Part shown: piece by piece, positions 10,533 through 22,310 of the stretch
Layout of the letters: the number at the start of each line of letters is the position of its first letter
Position numbering within the stretch: position 1 is the first letter of the stretch
Source: Hypericum androsaemum
Taxonomy: Eukaryota > Streptophyta > Magnoliopsida > Malpighiales > Hypericaceae
Assembly: GCA_963995505.1 (NCBI GenBank)
Contig: OZ023192.1
Location: forward strand, 7,175,001 to 7,239,000
Length of the DNA: 64,000 bases
Reading direction: 5' to 3'
Notes under the pieces: model-generated
Told to the model about the DNA's origin: nothing
Seen by the model: only the letters and a program-made list of their open reading frames with translations
The model's database searches: none
Translations under genes and position numbers: made by a program

Positions 10533-11870
10533 TCAAGTACAGCTAGTTCTGCATTCATGGCTTCCTTCTACAAGGGTCTCTGGCTCTCTAATACTATCAA
10601 GTGCAGTAACAAACACCTTATGGGATGATCCAAGATAATCAGTTGTGAGCACATAAGAAATAGGATATAGAACTGATCTAGGATGGTCAGAAACCTGAGT
10701 ACCTTTACCTGCAGAATTTGACCAGCTCTGCTGAGAGATAAGGGAAGAGGTGATGTAGTTTTGTAGGTAGCCAGGTTCACGTCTGGTTCTAGAGGATCTC
10801 CTGAGGTTAGTTTTAGGTGGTTGATCAAGTTGTGTAGGAAGTTGATCTTCAGTGGGATCTGGCAGTACAAGAAGCTCTGGGTTAAGTAATGGTGGTTGAG
10901 CATCTTGCATATCTAGATGTATTGGATTGATTCCCGGAGTAGGTATTATAGAAGGAAATATGGAGGGAGATGGTAAGGTGGTTTGGAATGGAAAGATGTG
11001 CTCATAGAATTTCACATCTCTGGAAGTAAAGGTGGTTTGATTGTCCAAGTCATACAACCTATAATCCTTTATCCCATTTGTGTAGCCTAAAAAAATACAT
11101 CTTCTTGCTCTAGACTCAAATTTGTTAGGCTTGGAAAATATTACAGCATAGCATAAATAACAAAAAACTTTCACATGGTTGAAGGTAGGAGGCTTTTTGT
11201 GGAGGATTTCAAATAGAGTTTTGTTTGACAAAGAAATGGAAGGAGTGATATTGATCAAGTGCACAGCATGTAAGATGCAAGTAGACCAAAATTGAAGAGG
11301 GAGATAAGCTTGGAATCGAATGGCTCTTGCTATATTAAGAATGTGTTGATGTTTTCTTTTAACACGACCATTTTGTTGTGGTGTGTATGCACAAGTTGTT
11401 TCATGAAGAATCCCTTTATGTTGGAAAAAAGAATGCATAAGATATTCTCCACCCTGATCTGATCTGATCCTTTTAACAGAAGAATTAAACTGTCTTTCAA
11501 CCATAGTGCAAAAATTTTTGAGATTTGAACAAGATTCAGATTTGGTTTTCATCAAATATACCCAAGTGGCTCTAGAATAATTATCAACAATGGTTAAGAA
11601 ATAAGTGTAACCATCATAAGAAGGGACAGAGTATGGACCCCAAACATCCACATGTATCAAATCAAAGTAAGACTTTACTGTATTCAAGCTGGAAGGAAAA
11701 GGATTTCTCTTTTGTTTGGCATAATGACAGCAGTCACAAGGTAAATCAACTCCTACAGAGATAGAGGGACACAACTTCTGAAGTAGCAAGAGTTTAGAAC
11801 TAGGAATATGACCTAGTCTACAATGCCAGAGATCTAATTTATGCTGAATATAATCATTGGTAGTACCCAA
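10533..11870 (-). pseudogene. Copia GAG-pre-integrase and integrase (nested copia)
   Basis: A 445-codon open frame. Residues 10-60 hold the GAG-pre-integrase zinc block (LWHCRLGH and CDCCHYAKQKR). The integrase core follows, with catalytic aspartates in VDNYSRATWVY and IRSDQGGEY. The third catalytic residue should be Glu in NGxxERK but is Lys here (NGRVKRKHQ, from GAA to AAA). The C-terminal 150 residues are the variable linker towards reverse transcriptase, including the RRSSRTRREP motif. The frame is open, so the lesion is a missense at the active site rather than a truncation. Confidence 0.85.
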
Positions 11871-12220
11871 ACAGATTGATTGGGTAGTGTCTGGGTTGAG
11901 AATGTATTTATGCCATGAGATCTCTCAGCATTGCCAATCTTTATCTGTGTGGTAAGGTCATGTATTGAGCAACAAGTAGAGTTGAAAGTCAGTGACACTA
12001 GAAGATCTTTTGCTAGCTGTCTGATCGAGATCAGATTAAATACAAAAGAAGCGATATAGAGCACAATCAATAAGTGCAATTTTGCAGATAATTGTACAGT
12101 GCCAATATGACTTGCTTGAACTTTGCTCCCATTTGGTAAGGTGATATAAACAGGATCTACTAACTTGTATTCAACAAACTACTTAGTTGAACAAGTCACA
12201 TGAGTGGAAGCTCCTGAGTC
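11834..12220 (-). pseudogene. Copia aspartic protease region (nested copia)
   Basis: The active-site block ILDSGASTHVTCS lies at about 12190-12230 on the minus strand. It is preceded by a TAG where copia proteins have Trp (W-ILDSG) and followed by a second TAG. Downstream, FVFNLISIRQLAKDLLVSLTF matches the NLxSVxxLxxxxxxxxxF block. Both stops fit Trp codons hit by G-to-A change, as expected for methylated-cytosine decay on the other strand. Confidence 0.75.
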
Positions 12221-12226
12221 CAGAAT

Positions 12227-13473
12227 CTAGGCCTGGGATCCAATGGGCATATTTTGATCTCCCTTCAGATTACAGATTGAAAAAGTACCTGCTGAATTCA
12301 TCTTGGGATCAGACAGATGAGTCATTGAATTCACTTTGGAACTATAAGCTTCTTCTACAATAGGTCCTGCAGAATGAGCTGTCACCTGCCATTGGGAGAG
12401 TATTTTCTGCATCATATTCATCAGTCCTCTCATCTGCTCCTGGCTAAAACTATAGTTCCCAGTAAGACTGCTTGAAGATTTACCATGCGCTGCTATAATC
12501 ACCTGACCATTTATTGGTTTTGGCTTCCAACCAGGTGGGAAATTATGCAACTTAAAATACTTCTCAATGGTGTGTCCCTCTCTGTGACAGTGTGTACAGA
12601 AGGATTTCTTTAAACCAAAGTGCTTAGCAGTATATTGTGCAGCAAACACAGCAGCAGAATCATTCACAACATGTGAAGAAAAAATAGCAGGAGCAGCATT
12701 TGGTTTAAGCAGTTGAGGCAAGTCTATAATTTATCTTTCATGTTGAGTGACTAAGTACATAACTCTAGTCATTGTAGGAAGTGGATCAAGCATCAAAATC
12801 TGGGTCCTAACAGTAGAAAAATTGTCATTCAAACCTATCAGGAATTCCATGATGTGATCCTGTGCAAGTTGCTCTGCCATCTGAGTGGTTGCAGCACAGG
12901 TAATGTGAGCATCTGGGGCACATTTGCAGGCGGGTAGAGGACAAAATTGAACCAACTGATCCCAAAGAGATTTGTATCTTGAGAAATACTCATTGACAGA
13001 GAGTATTCCCTGAGAATAGTTGGAGATTTCCTTCCTCAAATTGGCAATTTGACGAAGTCTCCACGGCCAAAATGCTCACGGAGGTGGTCCCACATATCAG
13101 TAGCTGAATCGAACTAGAGAATACTTTCTCCAAGGTTCTGTTCAATGGAGCGAATCAACCACCTTATCATTAAGGTGTTGCATCTCTTCCAAGAAGGGAA
13201 CAGAGCATCCTCCCGACTTGGGACTGCAATAGTTTTGTCAACAAAACCCAGCTTATTCCTGGATTCGAGAGATTGACTCATAGCTCGCACCCAAGAGTAA
13301 TAATTTTTCTCGTTAAGGAGAGGGGAGACTAGAACTTCAGCAGGGCTCTCCCCTGGATGTACATAAAAGGGATTTGTAAATTCACCAGTAGGGACTCGCG
13401 CAGATTGTATCACTGCCATTTTGTTGATAGATTTCTGAAAGGAAGAGGAAGGAGAAGAAGAGGAACAAGACAA
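12227..13473 (-). pseudogene. Copia gag with zinc knuckle (nested copia)
   Basis: Three open segments cover gag. 13473-13114 has NPFYVHPGESP, VLVSPLLNEKNYYSW and NKLGFVDKTI, the standard gag N-terminus. 13039-12731 has VNEYFSRYKSLWDQL and HIMEFLIGLNDNF, the Retrotrans_gag region. 12721-12227 has the nucleocapsid knuckle CTHCHREGHTIEKYF, where the fourth zinc ligand Cys is Tyr. It is followed by the usual KLHNFPPGWKPK. Frameshifts near 13110 and 12725 separate the segments. Confidence 0.8.
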
Positions 13474-13518
13474 TGTTTTTCGAGCGGAAGAGTACAGAGA
13501 TTTAATACTCTGATACTA

Positions 13519-13786
13519 TTTTGAGAAACTCCATATAAGGAGAAAGAATGAGATATGAAGTTGTAGAGATTTTGATTTATGAATGAACAACTTAAGAAAA
13601 TAATGATGTACAACATGGATATTTATACTAAGAAATAAATCTACCTAGTTGTATAAACAAACAATAAAGGAGGAAAATGAGGAGGAAATTAAGGAACATG
13701 CTTCCTTAAATTGGGGAAGAAATTAAGAAAGCATTTTTCTTAATTTCCTCCCTGAATCAAGGAAGAATGTTCATTCAATTTTAACA
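13519..13786 (-). repeat. 5' LTR of the nested full-length copia
   Basis: Partner of 8801-9068, with scattered substitutions. The minus-strand sequence just inside, AGTATCAGAGTATT, is a degenerate tRNA-Met primer site. Confidence 0.85.
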
Positions 13787-14137
13787 ATTGGCACTACAAG
13801 AGATTAATAAGTTAATTTCGAATAAAAATCTGTAAGATGCATCGAAACTATAATCATGATTTATGCATCAAATTGATGTTGCACTTCATTCATGTTTTGG
13901 CGCTAAAGTGGGGTCTTGGCCTCCAATTTTCTTTTGGAACATGCCAAAATAGCATCAACATTTAATAGATGAGCCACAAACAGTCGCAACTTTTGATTGG
14001 TCCGGTGAATATGTTGAATAGAACAAAGTCAGTGCAGCATCTAATCAAGTAGCAAATCAACCATATAAATCAAATCGAACTCTTTCGTCTTTTCCAGTTT
14101 TGACTTATACGTTTCATGTAGAATAACACTTTAAGAT

Positions 14138-14808
14138 TGTTGTAGTTAAGTGAGGATAGAACCTAATTTTTGTAATGCCGATAAGTCCGTCGAGACATGA
14201 ATAAAATTCAAGGAAAATTTGGAACTCCAAACCTGATTGTAGAGTTACCGATGATCGTCCAAATGCTTGACTCGACGATGGTTGAACCACTTCGGTAGAA
14301 GTCTTCGAATTCGTATCCTTGAGACGTGATTAGTATCACTGTCCTTAAAGTATTATTTGCCACCACTATATGTTGCCAACGGGTTCTGACAAGTACACTT
14401 CTAAGATTACTCAAGAATTCTAGATACTCTAAATGGCAAGCAATAGAATATCACCTTTAAAACTAAACAAGAATATCTTCACGGTGGAAAATTTGAGAGG
14501 AGGGGAAATATGAGAATGAATGGGATCATTTAATGACAATAACTTGGTTCTTTATATAGCAAACCAAAAACCACTTAAAATTTCATCAAACACCATTGAT
14601 GAAGAGACAAATTTCTCTCTTAATCTCTTTCTCTTTTTCTTTCAAATTGTTAACCATTTGTGTCTTTTGATTTCAATCCAAGTAAGATATCATTTGGTTG
14701 TGAAACCAAATGACATAAACTGATGCTGCTTGCAAGTGGCAGTAGCCACGTCTTTCCTCTGCAAGTGGCAGTAGCCACTGTTTTGATTAAATTCAAAGGA
14801 CACCAACA
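14138..14808 (-). repeat. 5' LTR of the outer copia
   Basis: 671 bp, starting TGTTGTAGTTAAGTG at 14138 and ending CACCAACA at 14808, followed by the target copy AGTCC. The 17 bp inverted-repeat units recur at 14733-14749 and 14762-14778, as in the partner LTR. Confidence 0.85.
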
Positions 14809-14813
14809 AGTCC

Positions 14814-15391
14814 ATCCACAGATCCGACATCACCAACCTCCCGTCGCTCGCGACCCATAAGATCAAGCTCTTAAGCGAGCAGCTGCGCAATATGTGAGGC
14901 TGCAGCCCCAGCATCATCCTGGCTGCCACCTCGTCCACATTCTTGTCAGGGTATTGGAAGGGTCCCGCGAAGTGTGGGACTCGCAGGAACCCTGATGGGG
15001 GCAACAAAGAAGAAGGTGGAATTGGTTGGAGATGAACCATGACCATCACATATAGCAGTCCCCTGCTGTACGCGGCCGCCTTCCATCTCGTTAAATAGGT
15101 CCCCACGGAAAAGAATCGGAACAGGAGGGGGCGGATTTGGAACCTGATAAATTATTATTTTTTTGTTAGAAAAGATTAATACAACATAATGGTATTCGAG
15201 AAATGGTAAAAAAATAATCTTATATTGGAGATATCTAAAGAATTTTACTTATAAAAAACATAACATAATGGTATTTGAAACACAGCTCAAGTGGTAAAAA
15301 GTCGGGTATAGATTACCGATTTAGATTCGAATGCGAAAGTTCAATTACTGAAAAAAAAAACGAAAAGGACTTAAACCTGATGTGTTTAAGG
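14814..15391 (-). pseudogene. F-box copy 2, middle piece (exon 2 start, intron, end of exon 1)
   Basis: From 15143 leftward exon 2 is open: FQIRPLLFRFF, then YSRGLLYVMVMV (matching copy 1), VDEVAARMMLGL, LKSLILWVASDGRLVM and SDLWM at the insertion point. The intron lies at about 15376-15144. Within it, 15275-15355 looks like a tRNA-derived SINE piece (GCTCAAGTGGTAAA resembling box A, AGATTCGAATGC resembling box B). A shortened version is in the copy 1 intron, so it predates the duplication. TGTTTAAGG at 15383-15391 is the left target copy of the MULE. Confidence 0.7.
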
Positions 15392-16116
15392 GGGGTTGGA
15401 TTAGGTGGGGACAAGGAATGTCCCCACTCAAATGGACCAAAAGGAGTGAAAATATGATAAGGGGTATTAGTAGAAAATCATAAATAATAGAAACAATGAC
15501 AGAAATAGGTGTATTAGGTCAGGTTAATAAAAACGGTTTCATTATTTATGCTTTTCGTGGAGGGAAAAAAATGCGGCTGACAGCATTTTTACAAAACCAA
15601 AGCTGAGACCTTTGGTCTACCAGCGCCGCAAACCCAATAATGAGTAAACCAATGCAGACAGCAGTGATGTCTTCAACCTTTCGCCTCCCACTCGGTTGCT
15701 GTTTCCAATTGAGCTTCACCTCTCTGCCATTCCAATTGAGTTCTCTCTATCCTTTCCCAAGTTGCATTAAACCATTCGGACGAAAACTTTTCCAACTTCT
15801 GTGTATGGCTTCAGCAAACATAAGTGGGGAAAATGAAGATGAATGCTTGGATGGTGAAATAAATAACATCCCGTTAATTAGAGGTAAAAACTAGTTGTTT
15901 ATATCTTATAAAAGTTTCAGTTGAAAAGCTTTTTAAAGCAGTCGGGTTCGACTTCGATTTGCATTTGCTCTGTTGTTATTGATTTTACAGAAAGTTTGTC
16001 AAAGAGCGCCGCCAGTGAAATCGGAAATAATGAAATGCATGTTAGTGGAACAACTGCAAACCAAGATACTAGACAGAGGTGTTTAAGCTACAATCAAAAC
16101 GGTGACAGAATAGAAG

Positions 16117-16845
16117 GTATGATATTGGTTTGAATTCTACTTGTTCTGTTATTTGTTTGGACAAGTTATGATATTAGTTTCGAGTAGTTCTATTTTTGGC
16201 TTCGATTGGTTTGATATTGGCTTGACTGTTTTTTATATTGGTCTGAACGAATTATGATATTGGTTTTCATCTGATCTGATATTGGTTTTAAATAGTTCAG
16301 ATATCGGTTTAAAGTACTTCTGATATTGGTTTCAAAAAGTTCTGATATTGGTTTCAAGTAGTTCTGATATTGGTTTCAAATAGTTCTTATAGTAGTTTCA
16401 GCTAGTTCTGTTATTCGTTTCGATTATTTTTGATATTGGTGTCAACTATTTCTGAAATTCATTTCAACTATTTTGATATCGGTTTTCAGCTGTTCTGATA
16501 TTGGTTTCAAATAGTTCTGATATTGGTTTTGACTAGTTCTGATATTGGTTTCAAGTAGTTTTGATATTGGTTTCGACTAGTTCTGATATTGGTTTCAAGT
16601 AGCTCTGATATTGGTTTCAAATAGTTCTGATAATGGTTTCGACTAGTTCTGTTATTGGTTTGGACTTGTTTTTATTTTGGTTTGACGGTTTTTAATATTG
16701 GTCGAACGAATTAGGAAATTGGTTTTTAAATATTCTGATTATGGTCTGTGTCTGTTGTGATATTGGTTTGCATATGTTATGATATTGGTTTGGACGTGTT
16801 AGGAAATTTATTTGGAAGTATTCCGATATTGATATTTGTTTGCAG
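16117..16845 (+). repeat. Intron 2 minisatellite of MULE copy 1
   Basis: About 30 imperfect tandem units of 21-23 bp, consensus GTTCTGATATTGGTTTCGACTA, fill the intron between GTATGA and TTTGTTTGCAG. Each unit contains CTGAT, a fit to the plant branch-point consensus, followed by a T-rich stretch. Confidence 0.9.
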
Positions 16846-19238
16846 TGACACCAACAATGACCCCATCAAGGGAAAAACTTGAGAAAATGGAAAAAAAGAG
16901 AATGGTGGTCTACAATACAATTTGAAACGGTGGATCAGACTCTCAACTTCTACCTCGCTTATGCCCACAGAAAAGGATTTAGTGTGCGAAAAGATTATCA
17001 AAAGCCCAAGAAAATCAATGGTGAAAAGACTAAAGAGATACACTATATCAGATATCTTTGCAATAAGGAGGGCGTTCATAGGACGTGTGAAGTCCCAAAA
17101 AATAAAACTGCTCAGAAATATTCACGAAGAGAGGAAAGAACAGGGTGTGGAGCACTTATCGCATTTCACCTTTCAGCTAAGAATTTATTTTATTTTATAA
17201 AGGAGTGGGATGTACAATATAACCATGATCTTCTCGGCAGAGAGTTGGCTTACATGCTAAGATCCAACAGGAAAGTCAATTCAATGCAGCAACAAATTGC
17301 AACAATAAACAATAATGTAGGCATTCCGCTCAAGTCTTCTTATGAACTGATGGCAAAGGTAGTTGGAGGAGCAGAAAAGCTTGATTTCCTTCCTATTGAT
17401 TTGAAGAACTATTTGGGTACACGACGATAGAAAATGATGAAATTTGGTGAAGCTACTTTATTACAAGAATATTTCAGAACATAAGCATTTAGGAATCTGT
17501 CGTTTTATTACGAAATTGAAGTGGATAGTGAAGAACAAATTGCAAACATCTTTTGGGCTGACAAAAAAATGAGAATGGACTACAAGATCTTCGGTGATGC
17601 AATCTGTTTCGATACCACTTATAGAACCAATAAAAATTACCGTCCATTAGGTATTTAACTTTGATTCTCATATTGTGAAGTAATATTGCAGGTGTAATAA
17701 TATTTCATATTTGCTGATATTGGTTTAAATATAATGTGATACTGGTTGTCATGTGTTCTGCTAATGGTTTATCTGTGAAACAATATTGGTTTGCTTCTAA
17801 TGTTATGATTGTTTCAATGTAGTGCATTATTATTGAGTATAATGAGATTTGGGTTTGCAAGTCTTCTGATGTTGGTTTTCACATGTGATCTTATTCGTCT
17901 GCTTCTGATGTTATACTGTTATTGGTGTACAGTGATACTGGTTTTCAAGAGTTCAAATATTGGTTTATGAGTAAAGTGGAACTGCTTTAAATCACCATCG
18001 CATGACGTGCATTTTCGGAGCTGCACTTTTGTTCGACGAGACAACAACATCTTTCCAATGGTTATTTCGAACATTCTTGAAATGCATGGAAAACAGAGCG
18101 CCGAAGACCATATTCACCGATCAAGCCCAAGCAATTGCTAACGCAATAAGTTCGGAATTGCCAGGTACATACCATGTGCTATGCACCTGGCACATATTAG
18201 AGAATGCTAAGAAAAGGTTAAGTCATCTATGCACAAATGAAGTATTGCAAGCATTCAATTATCTGATATACGAAGCTGACGATGAAGCAGAATTTGTTTA
18301 TTTCTGGAATGAAATGATTCAAGAGTGCTTTCCATCAGGAGGGCACCAATTGTTGGATTCCATACATCGATATCGAACACAGTGGTCATCAGCTTGGGTT
18401 AGGGAATATTTTACTGCTGGCATGGTTACAACACAAGTTGTTGAATCTTGCAATAGTGTTGTACGAGGGTATTTGCAATGTGATTACAACTTGCTTGAAT
18501 TCTTTACACATTTCAATAACATGGTTAATAGCAAAAGGCGCGCACAGAGGATGGCTGAGTTCGAAGCAAAAAACAAGTTGCCTAACAACCGACACAGAAG
18601 TAGCTCGTTGGTTACATCAGCAGAGGTGTACACGCATAAAATATTTAAAAAGTTCCAACAGCAATATGAGGAATCTCGTCGCTACCAAATTGAAGCAGCA
18701 TTGGATGGCCGTCTTTTAATAGGTATTAAAAATATAATATTACACATTGGAGTCGCATATTTTATATTGTTTGACATCTCACACGTACACTGGAGGTGAT
18801 GCCTCCAATTACCGTGTCTATAAGCTTGAAACAAATGGAAGTAAGATTGATGTAAGAATGGTGGTAATTCAGAAGACAAACATGGTACTTACATGCTCGT
18901 GGAGGCTGTATGAAAGCCTTGGATTATTGTGGAAACACATATTGAAGGTGATGGATACTTGGAGTGGCTTCGCTAATTATGCTGAGTTCGGAACATTGCC
19001 TCAACACTATGTGATGAAACGGTGGACAAAAAATGCTAAAGATGGATTGGATATAACTATGGAAACCACACTTCCAGAAGATAACTATGCACAATACTAC
19101 CAGTATCTAACACAAAAGATGAATCATTTGGCAGCTCTCGTGTCTATGGATCTAGATGTAGTGAAATTTGTTGACGACAATTTGGATACTGTGATGCAAC
19201 AATTCTCACGTTGTAATATACAAGGTAAGAAATCTTAA

Positions 19239-19720
19239 ACATAGTTATCGTATTGGTTTCGACTAGTTCTGATATTGGTTTCCAGTTGTTCTATTATTGG
19301 TTTAGACTAGTTCTGATATTGGTTTCGACTAGTTCAGAAATTGGTTTCGACGGGTTGTGATATTGTTTTCGACTATTTCTCATATTTCTTTCCACATTTT
19401 TTTTGTACTACTTACAATTGTTCTGACATTGGTTTCGACTAGTTCTGATATTGGTTTCGGATAGTTTTGATATTAGTTTTGGATAGTTCTGATATTGATT
19501 TCTACTTGTTCTGTTATTGGTTTCGACTGGTTCTGATATTAGTTTCGACTACATCTGTTATTGGTTTCGACTGGTTCTAATATTGGTTTCGACTAGTTCT
19601 GTTATTGATTTTGACTAGTTCTGATATTGGTTTCAACAGTTCATAAATTGGTTTCGACGGGTTGTGATATTGTTTTCGCCTATTTCTCATATTTCTTTCC
19701 ATCTTTTTTTTGTACTACTT
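19239..19720 (+). repeat. Intron 5 minisatellite of MULE copy 1
   Basis: The same unit (TGATATTGGTTTCGACTAGTTC and variants with GTTATTGG), in the same orientation, occupies the intron between exons 5 and 6 of the transposase gene. Confidence 0.9.
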
Positions 19721-20035
19721 ACAATTGTTTGTTCGAATGAAGGTACCCCTATGCCACAAGCACCGCTAGAGGATGATGTACCATCATCATCCAAAGCATT
19801 GGGTAAAACTATAAAAATATGAGAAAATCAAAGGAGGACAAGAAAGAGAATGAAAAGTGCAAACGAAATCAGACGGCAAATATTGAAGAAAAAGTACCAG
19901 CGGAAAAGACATAAGCAAAATGACAGTCAAACCAATGGCTCATACCAGGAGAGAGAAGAGCAGCATAATCATTTGAAAATAGACTTAAATCGACCTTTGC
20001 AGGAATTATGAAAATGACATAACTGTTAGTAATTG

Positions 20036-21075
20036 TATTTTATGTTTAAAATGATATTGGTTTATCTGTTAGGAAATATTTTATCTTTATTAAATGGAAG
20101 TGGAACGTTGAATTTAAATTCGGTCAAAGTATGTTGTCTTGCATGCATTACGATATTGAATGTGTTCTGATATTAGTTTCCGAGTGTTTTTATATCGGTT
20201 TCAATGAACGAATTCTGATATCGGTTTGAACTAGTTCTGATATTGGTTTGAACGAGTTATGATATTGGTTTGAAGGTATTTTGATATTGGATTGGATGTG
20301 TTCGGATATTTTTTTAGAAGTGTTTTGCTAATGGTGTCCACGAGTTCTGATATTGGTTTCGACAATCTTGGATATTGGTTCTGACAAGTTATGATTTTGA
20401 TTAAAACGTGTTCTGACAATGGTTTCAACGTGTTCTAATATTGGTTTCAACGAATTCTGATATTGATTTGATCGAGTTAAGATATTGGTTAGAATTATAT
20501 GACAAAAATATTAGTCAAGATAAAAATTGCTTACAATTTGATCGAGTTATGATTTGATTGAGTTCTGTTATTGGTTTCGACTAGTTCTCATATTTCTTTC
20601 CATCTTTTTTTGGTACTACTTACAATTGTTCTGACATTTGTTTCGGATAGTTCTGATATTGGTTTAGAGTATTTCTGATATTGGTTTCTACTTGTTCTGT
20701 TATTGGTTTCGACTGGTTCTGATTTTTGTTTCGACTAGATCTGTTATTAGTTTCGATTGGTTTCGATATTAGTTTCGACTAGTTCTGTTATTGGTTTCGA
20801 ATAGTTCTGATATTAGTTTCAGATAGTTATGATATTAGTTTCGGATAGTTCTGATATTGGTTTTGGATAGTTCTGATATTGGTTTCGACTGGTTCTGATA
20901 TTGGTTTCAATGTGTTCTGATTTTGGTTAGAAGTCGTTCTGATATTGGCTTGAAGGTGTCAAGATGTTGGTTTTAGGGTAATCTAATATTGGTTTCAACA
21001 AATTCTGATATTGATTTGATCGAGTTATGATATTGGTTAGAATTGTATGACAAAAATAATAGTCAAGATAAAAAC
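20036..21075 (+). repeat. Minisatellite between the convergent MULE genes, copy 1
   Basis: Degenerate units of the same family lie downstream of both genes, with more variants ending GAACGAGTTATGATATTGG. An approximate 80 bp block is repeated at 20455-20535 and 20995-21080 (shared TATTGATTTGATCGAGTTA and GACAAAAATA). Confidence 0.8.
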
Positions 21076-22189
21076 TGCTGCAAATCGTCTTAACAGATAT
21101 CAAGTCAAAATACAAAACCAAAATGGCATCATAAAGACACCTAAAAGAAGTCTGGAAGCAATCATGTTTCTGTTATAAAAGGTGACTACAATTTATCCTT
21201 CTACCTAGTCAAATTCTTTGATCTGGTATAAACCCTTCTCTTTGTTCCTTCATAGAACTGCAACGCTTGAGTCAATATGGTTGGCAGTAGCAAATTATCC
21301 GGCTGTACAATAAGATCAACACAAATATCTTTTTTGAGCCCTGCTAAAACTTTGGGGTCATCCCAATCAAGCTGCGGGAATGTATTGCCTCCCCAAAGAT
21401 GCGTGTAGTGCTCCATAAATTTGCACGCGAATATGCCACAACTAAACCCATCCGGTTGTTTTGGACAATTTGATAGGACTTTCCATTCGAAATCCATCCC
21501 ATCAATTCCTTTGATTTTTGCCATGAAGGGAGCAATATAATCTTGTATCCTTATCCCAATATTTGAGAGGATGGCAGCCTTCTCCTCTCCAACAGCAAGA
21601 CTATCTAAAATGTAACAGCCCTTTGACAATGTATCAATGACAAAGACAGAGAAGTGAAGATTATTACAGTATGGAAAGATCCACTGTCACCAAAAAGAGA
21701 AAAAAATATATTAATCAACGTACTTTTACGGTCGAAAAGAAGTATTCTATAGAAATACAGTTAAAAAATGGAAACCAATTTCTGAATGACTTACATATGG
21801 AATTTCAGAGAGGTAGCGCATGGCATATGGATAAGCCATTTGAACGGTATGACGTAATTCGTCGCAAACAACTTGTCTTTGTTCCTCGGCCTCTTGAGTT
21901 CCACTGTCGGGAAAAGTGTACCGCAAAATTGTGCCCTACAATATTTTAACCAGACGATACATGTTAATAATTAAAACTGAAGAAAAAAGGTATAGTTCAA
22001 TATCAATTCACACACAAACATGTCAACCAAAGCAGTGCCGAATGCACAATATCAATTACAAGAAAAATAAATATCAAGTCACACACGAACCAGTATGTAA
22101 TCACATCAAAATAGTAGCAATGTACATCAAACAAATGTCAAAGGACATCAAACCAGTATGTACTTGATTCAGAAATTCAAAACAGTATA

Positions 22190-22310
22190 CATTCATACTA
22201 AAACTAGTACCAATTCAGGGTGAAACCAGTAACAACTCACTTCCAGACCAATATATATTTAGGATGAAACCAATACCAAATCAATGTGAAACTAATATCA
22301 ATGGAAAATA
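22190..22310 (-). repeat. Degenerate minisatellite in a ULP1-gene intron, copy 1
   Basis: On the minus strand, units such as GATATTAGTTTCAC and GGTATTGGTTTCATCC recur. The repeat is in the sense orientation of the ULP1-like gene. A denser version of this intron exists in copy 2 (43470-43830). Confidence 0.65.

Larger units (their letters stand above)
8801..13786 (-). mobile_element. Nearly full-length copia retrotransposon nested in the outer copia
   Basis: LTRs at 8801-9068 and 13519-13786 (TGAGAAACTCC to TTTTAACA) enclose gag, protease, integrase, reverse transcriptase and RNase H in copia order on the minus strand. The primer site AGTATCAGAGTATT follows the right LTR and a purine tract GCGGGGGAA precedes the left one. 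Candidate flanking duplications are ATTAG (8796-8800) and ATTGG (13787-13791), with one mismatch. Many single-base lesions break the polyprotein. Confidence 0.9.
4082..14808 (-). mobile_element. Degenerate copia LTR retrotransposon hosting two nested elements
   Basis: Two direct repeats (4082-4742 and 14138-14808, about 660-670 bp) begin TG and end CA (TA in one copy). They bound a 10.7 kb insertion flanked by the 5 bp duplication AGTCC at 4077-4081 and 14809-14813. The purine tract AAGTGGGAGAT on the minus strand, directly inside the 4742 end, is a copia polypurine tract and fixes the minus orientation. Once the two nested elements are removed, only about 2.5 kb of internal sequence remains (4743-6431, 8364-8800, 13787-14137), with a ruined RNase H region and no recognisable integrase. 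No clear tRNA-Met primer site is visible next to 14138. Confidence 0.85.
15805..20011 (+). pseudogene. MULE transposase (mudrA-like) of copy 1
   Basis: Six exons are inferred by comparison with copy 2: 15805-15883, 15991-16116, 16846 to about 17654, about 18003-18722, 18795-19228, and about 19739-20011. Exon 3 encodes a FAR1-type DNA-binding region (FYLAYAHRKGFSVRKDY, CNKEGVHRTCE, TGCGALIAFHL) and the first catalytic Asp (CFDTTYRTNKNYRPLG). Exon 4 holds the MULE core: FGAALLFDETTTSFQWLF, FTDQAQAIANAIS and CTWHILENAKKRL. Exon 5 is the SWIM region. Exon 6 is a basic tail. Lesions: one extra A in the run at about 16888, TAG at about 17428, TAA at about 17481, a 42 bp deletion at the exon 4 acceptor, two SWIM cysteines changed to Trp, and a TGA in exon 6. 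The transposase would act in the nucleus on the element ends. This copy cannot make it. Confidence 0.85.

Noticed and set aside
16117..16845. Regular 22 bp repeats suggesting a CRISPR-like array.
   Set aside because: Units are contiguous with no unique spacers, lie inside a plant transposon intron and vary continuously, so this is a minisatellite.
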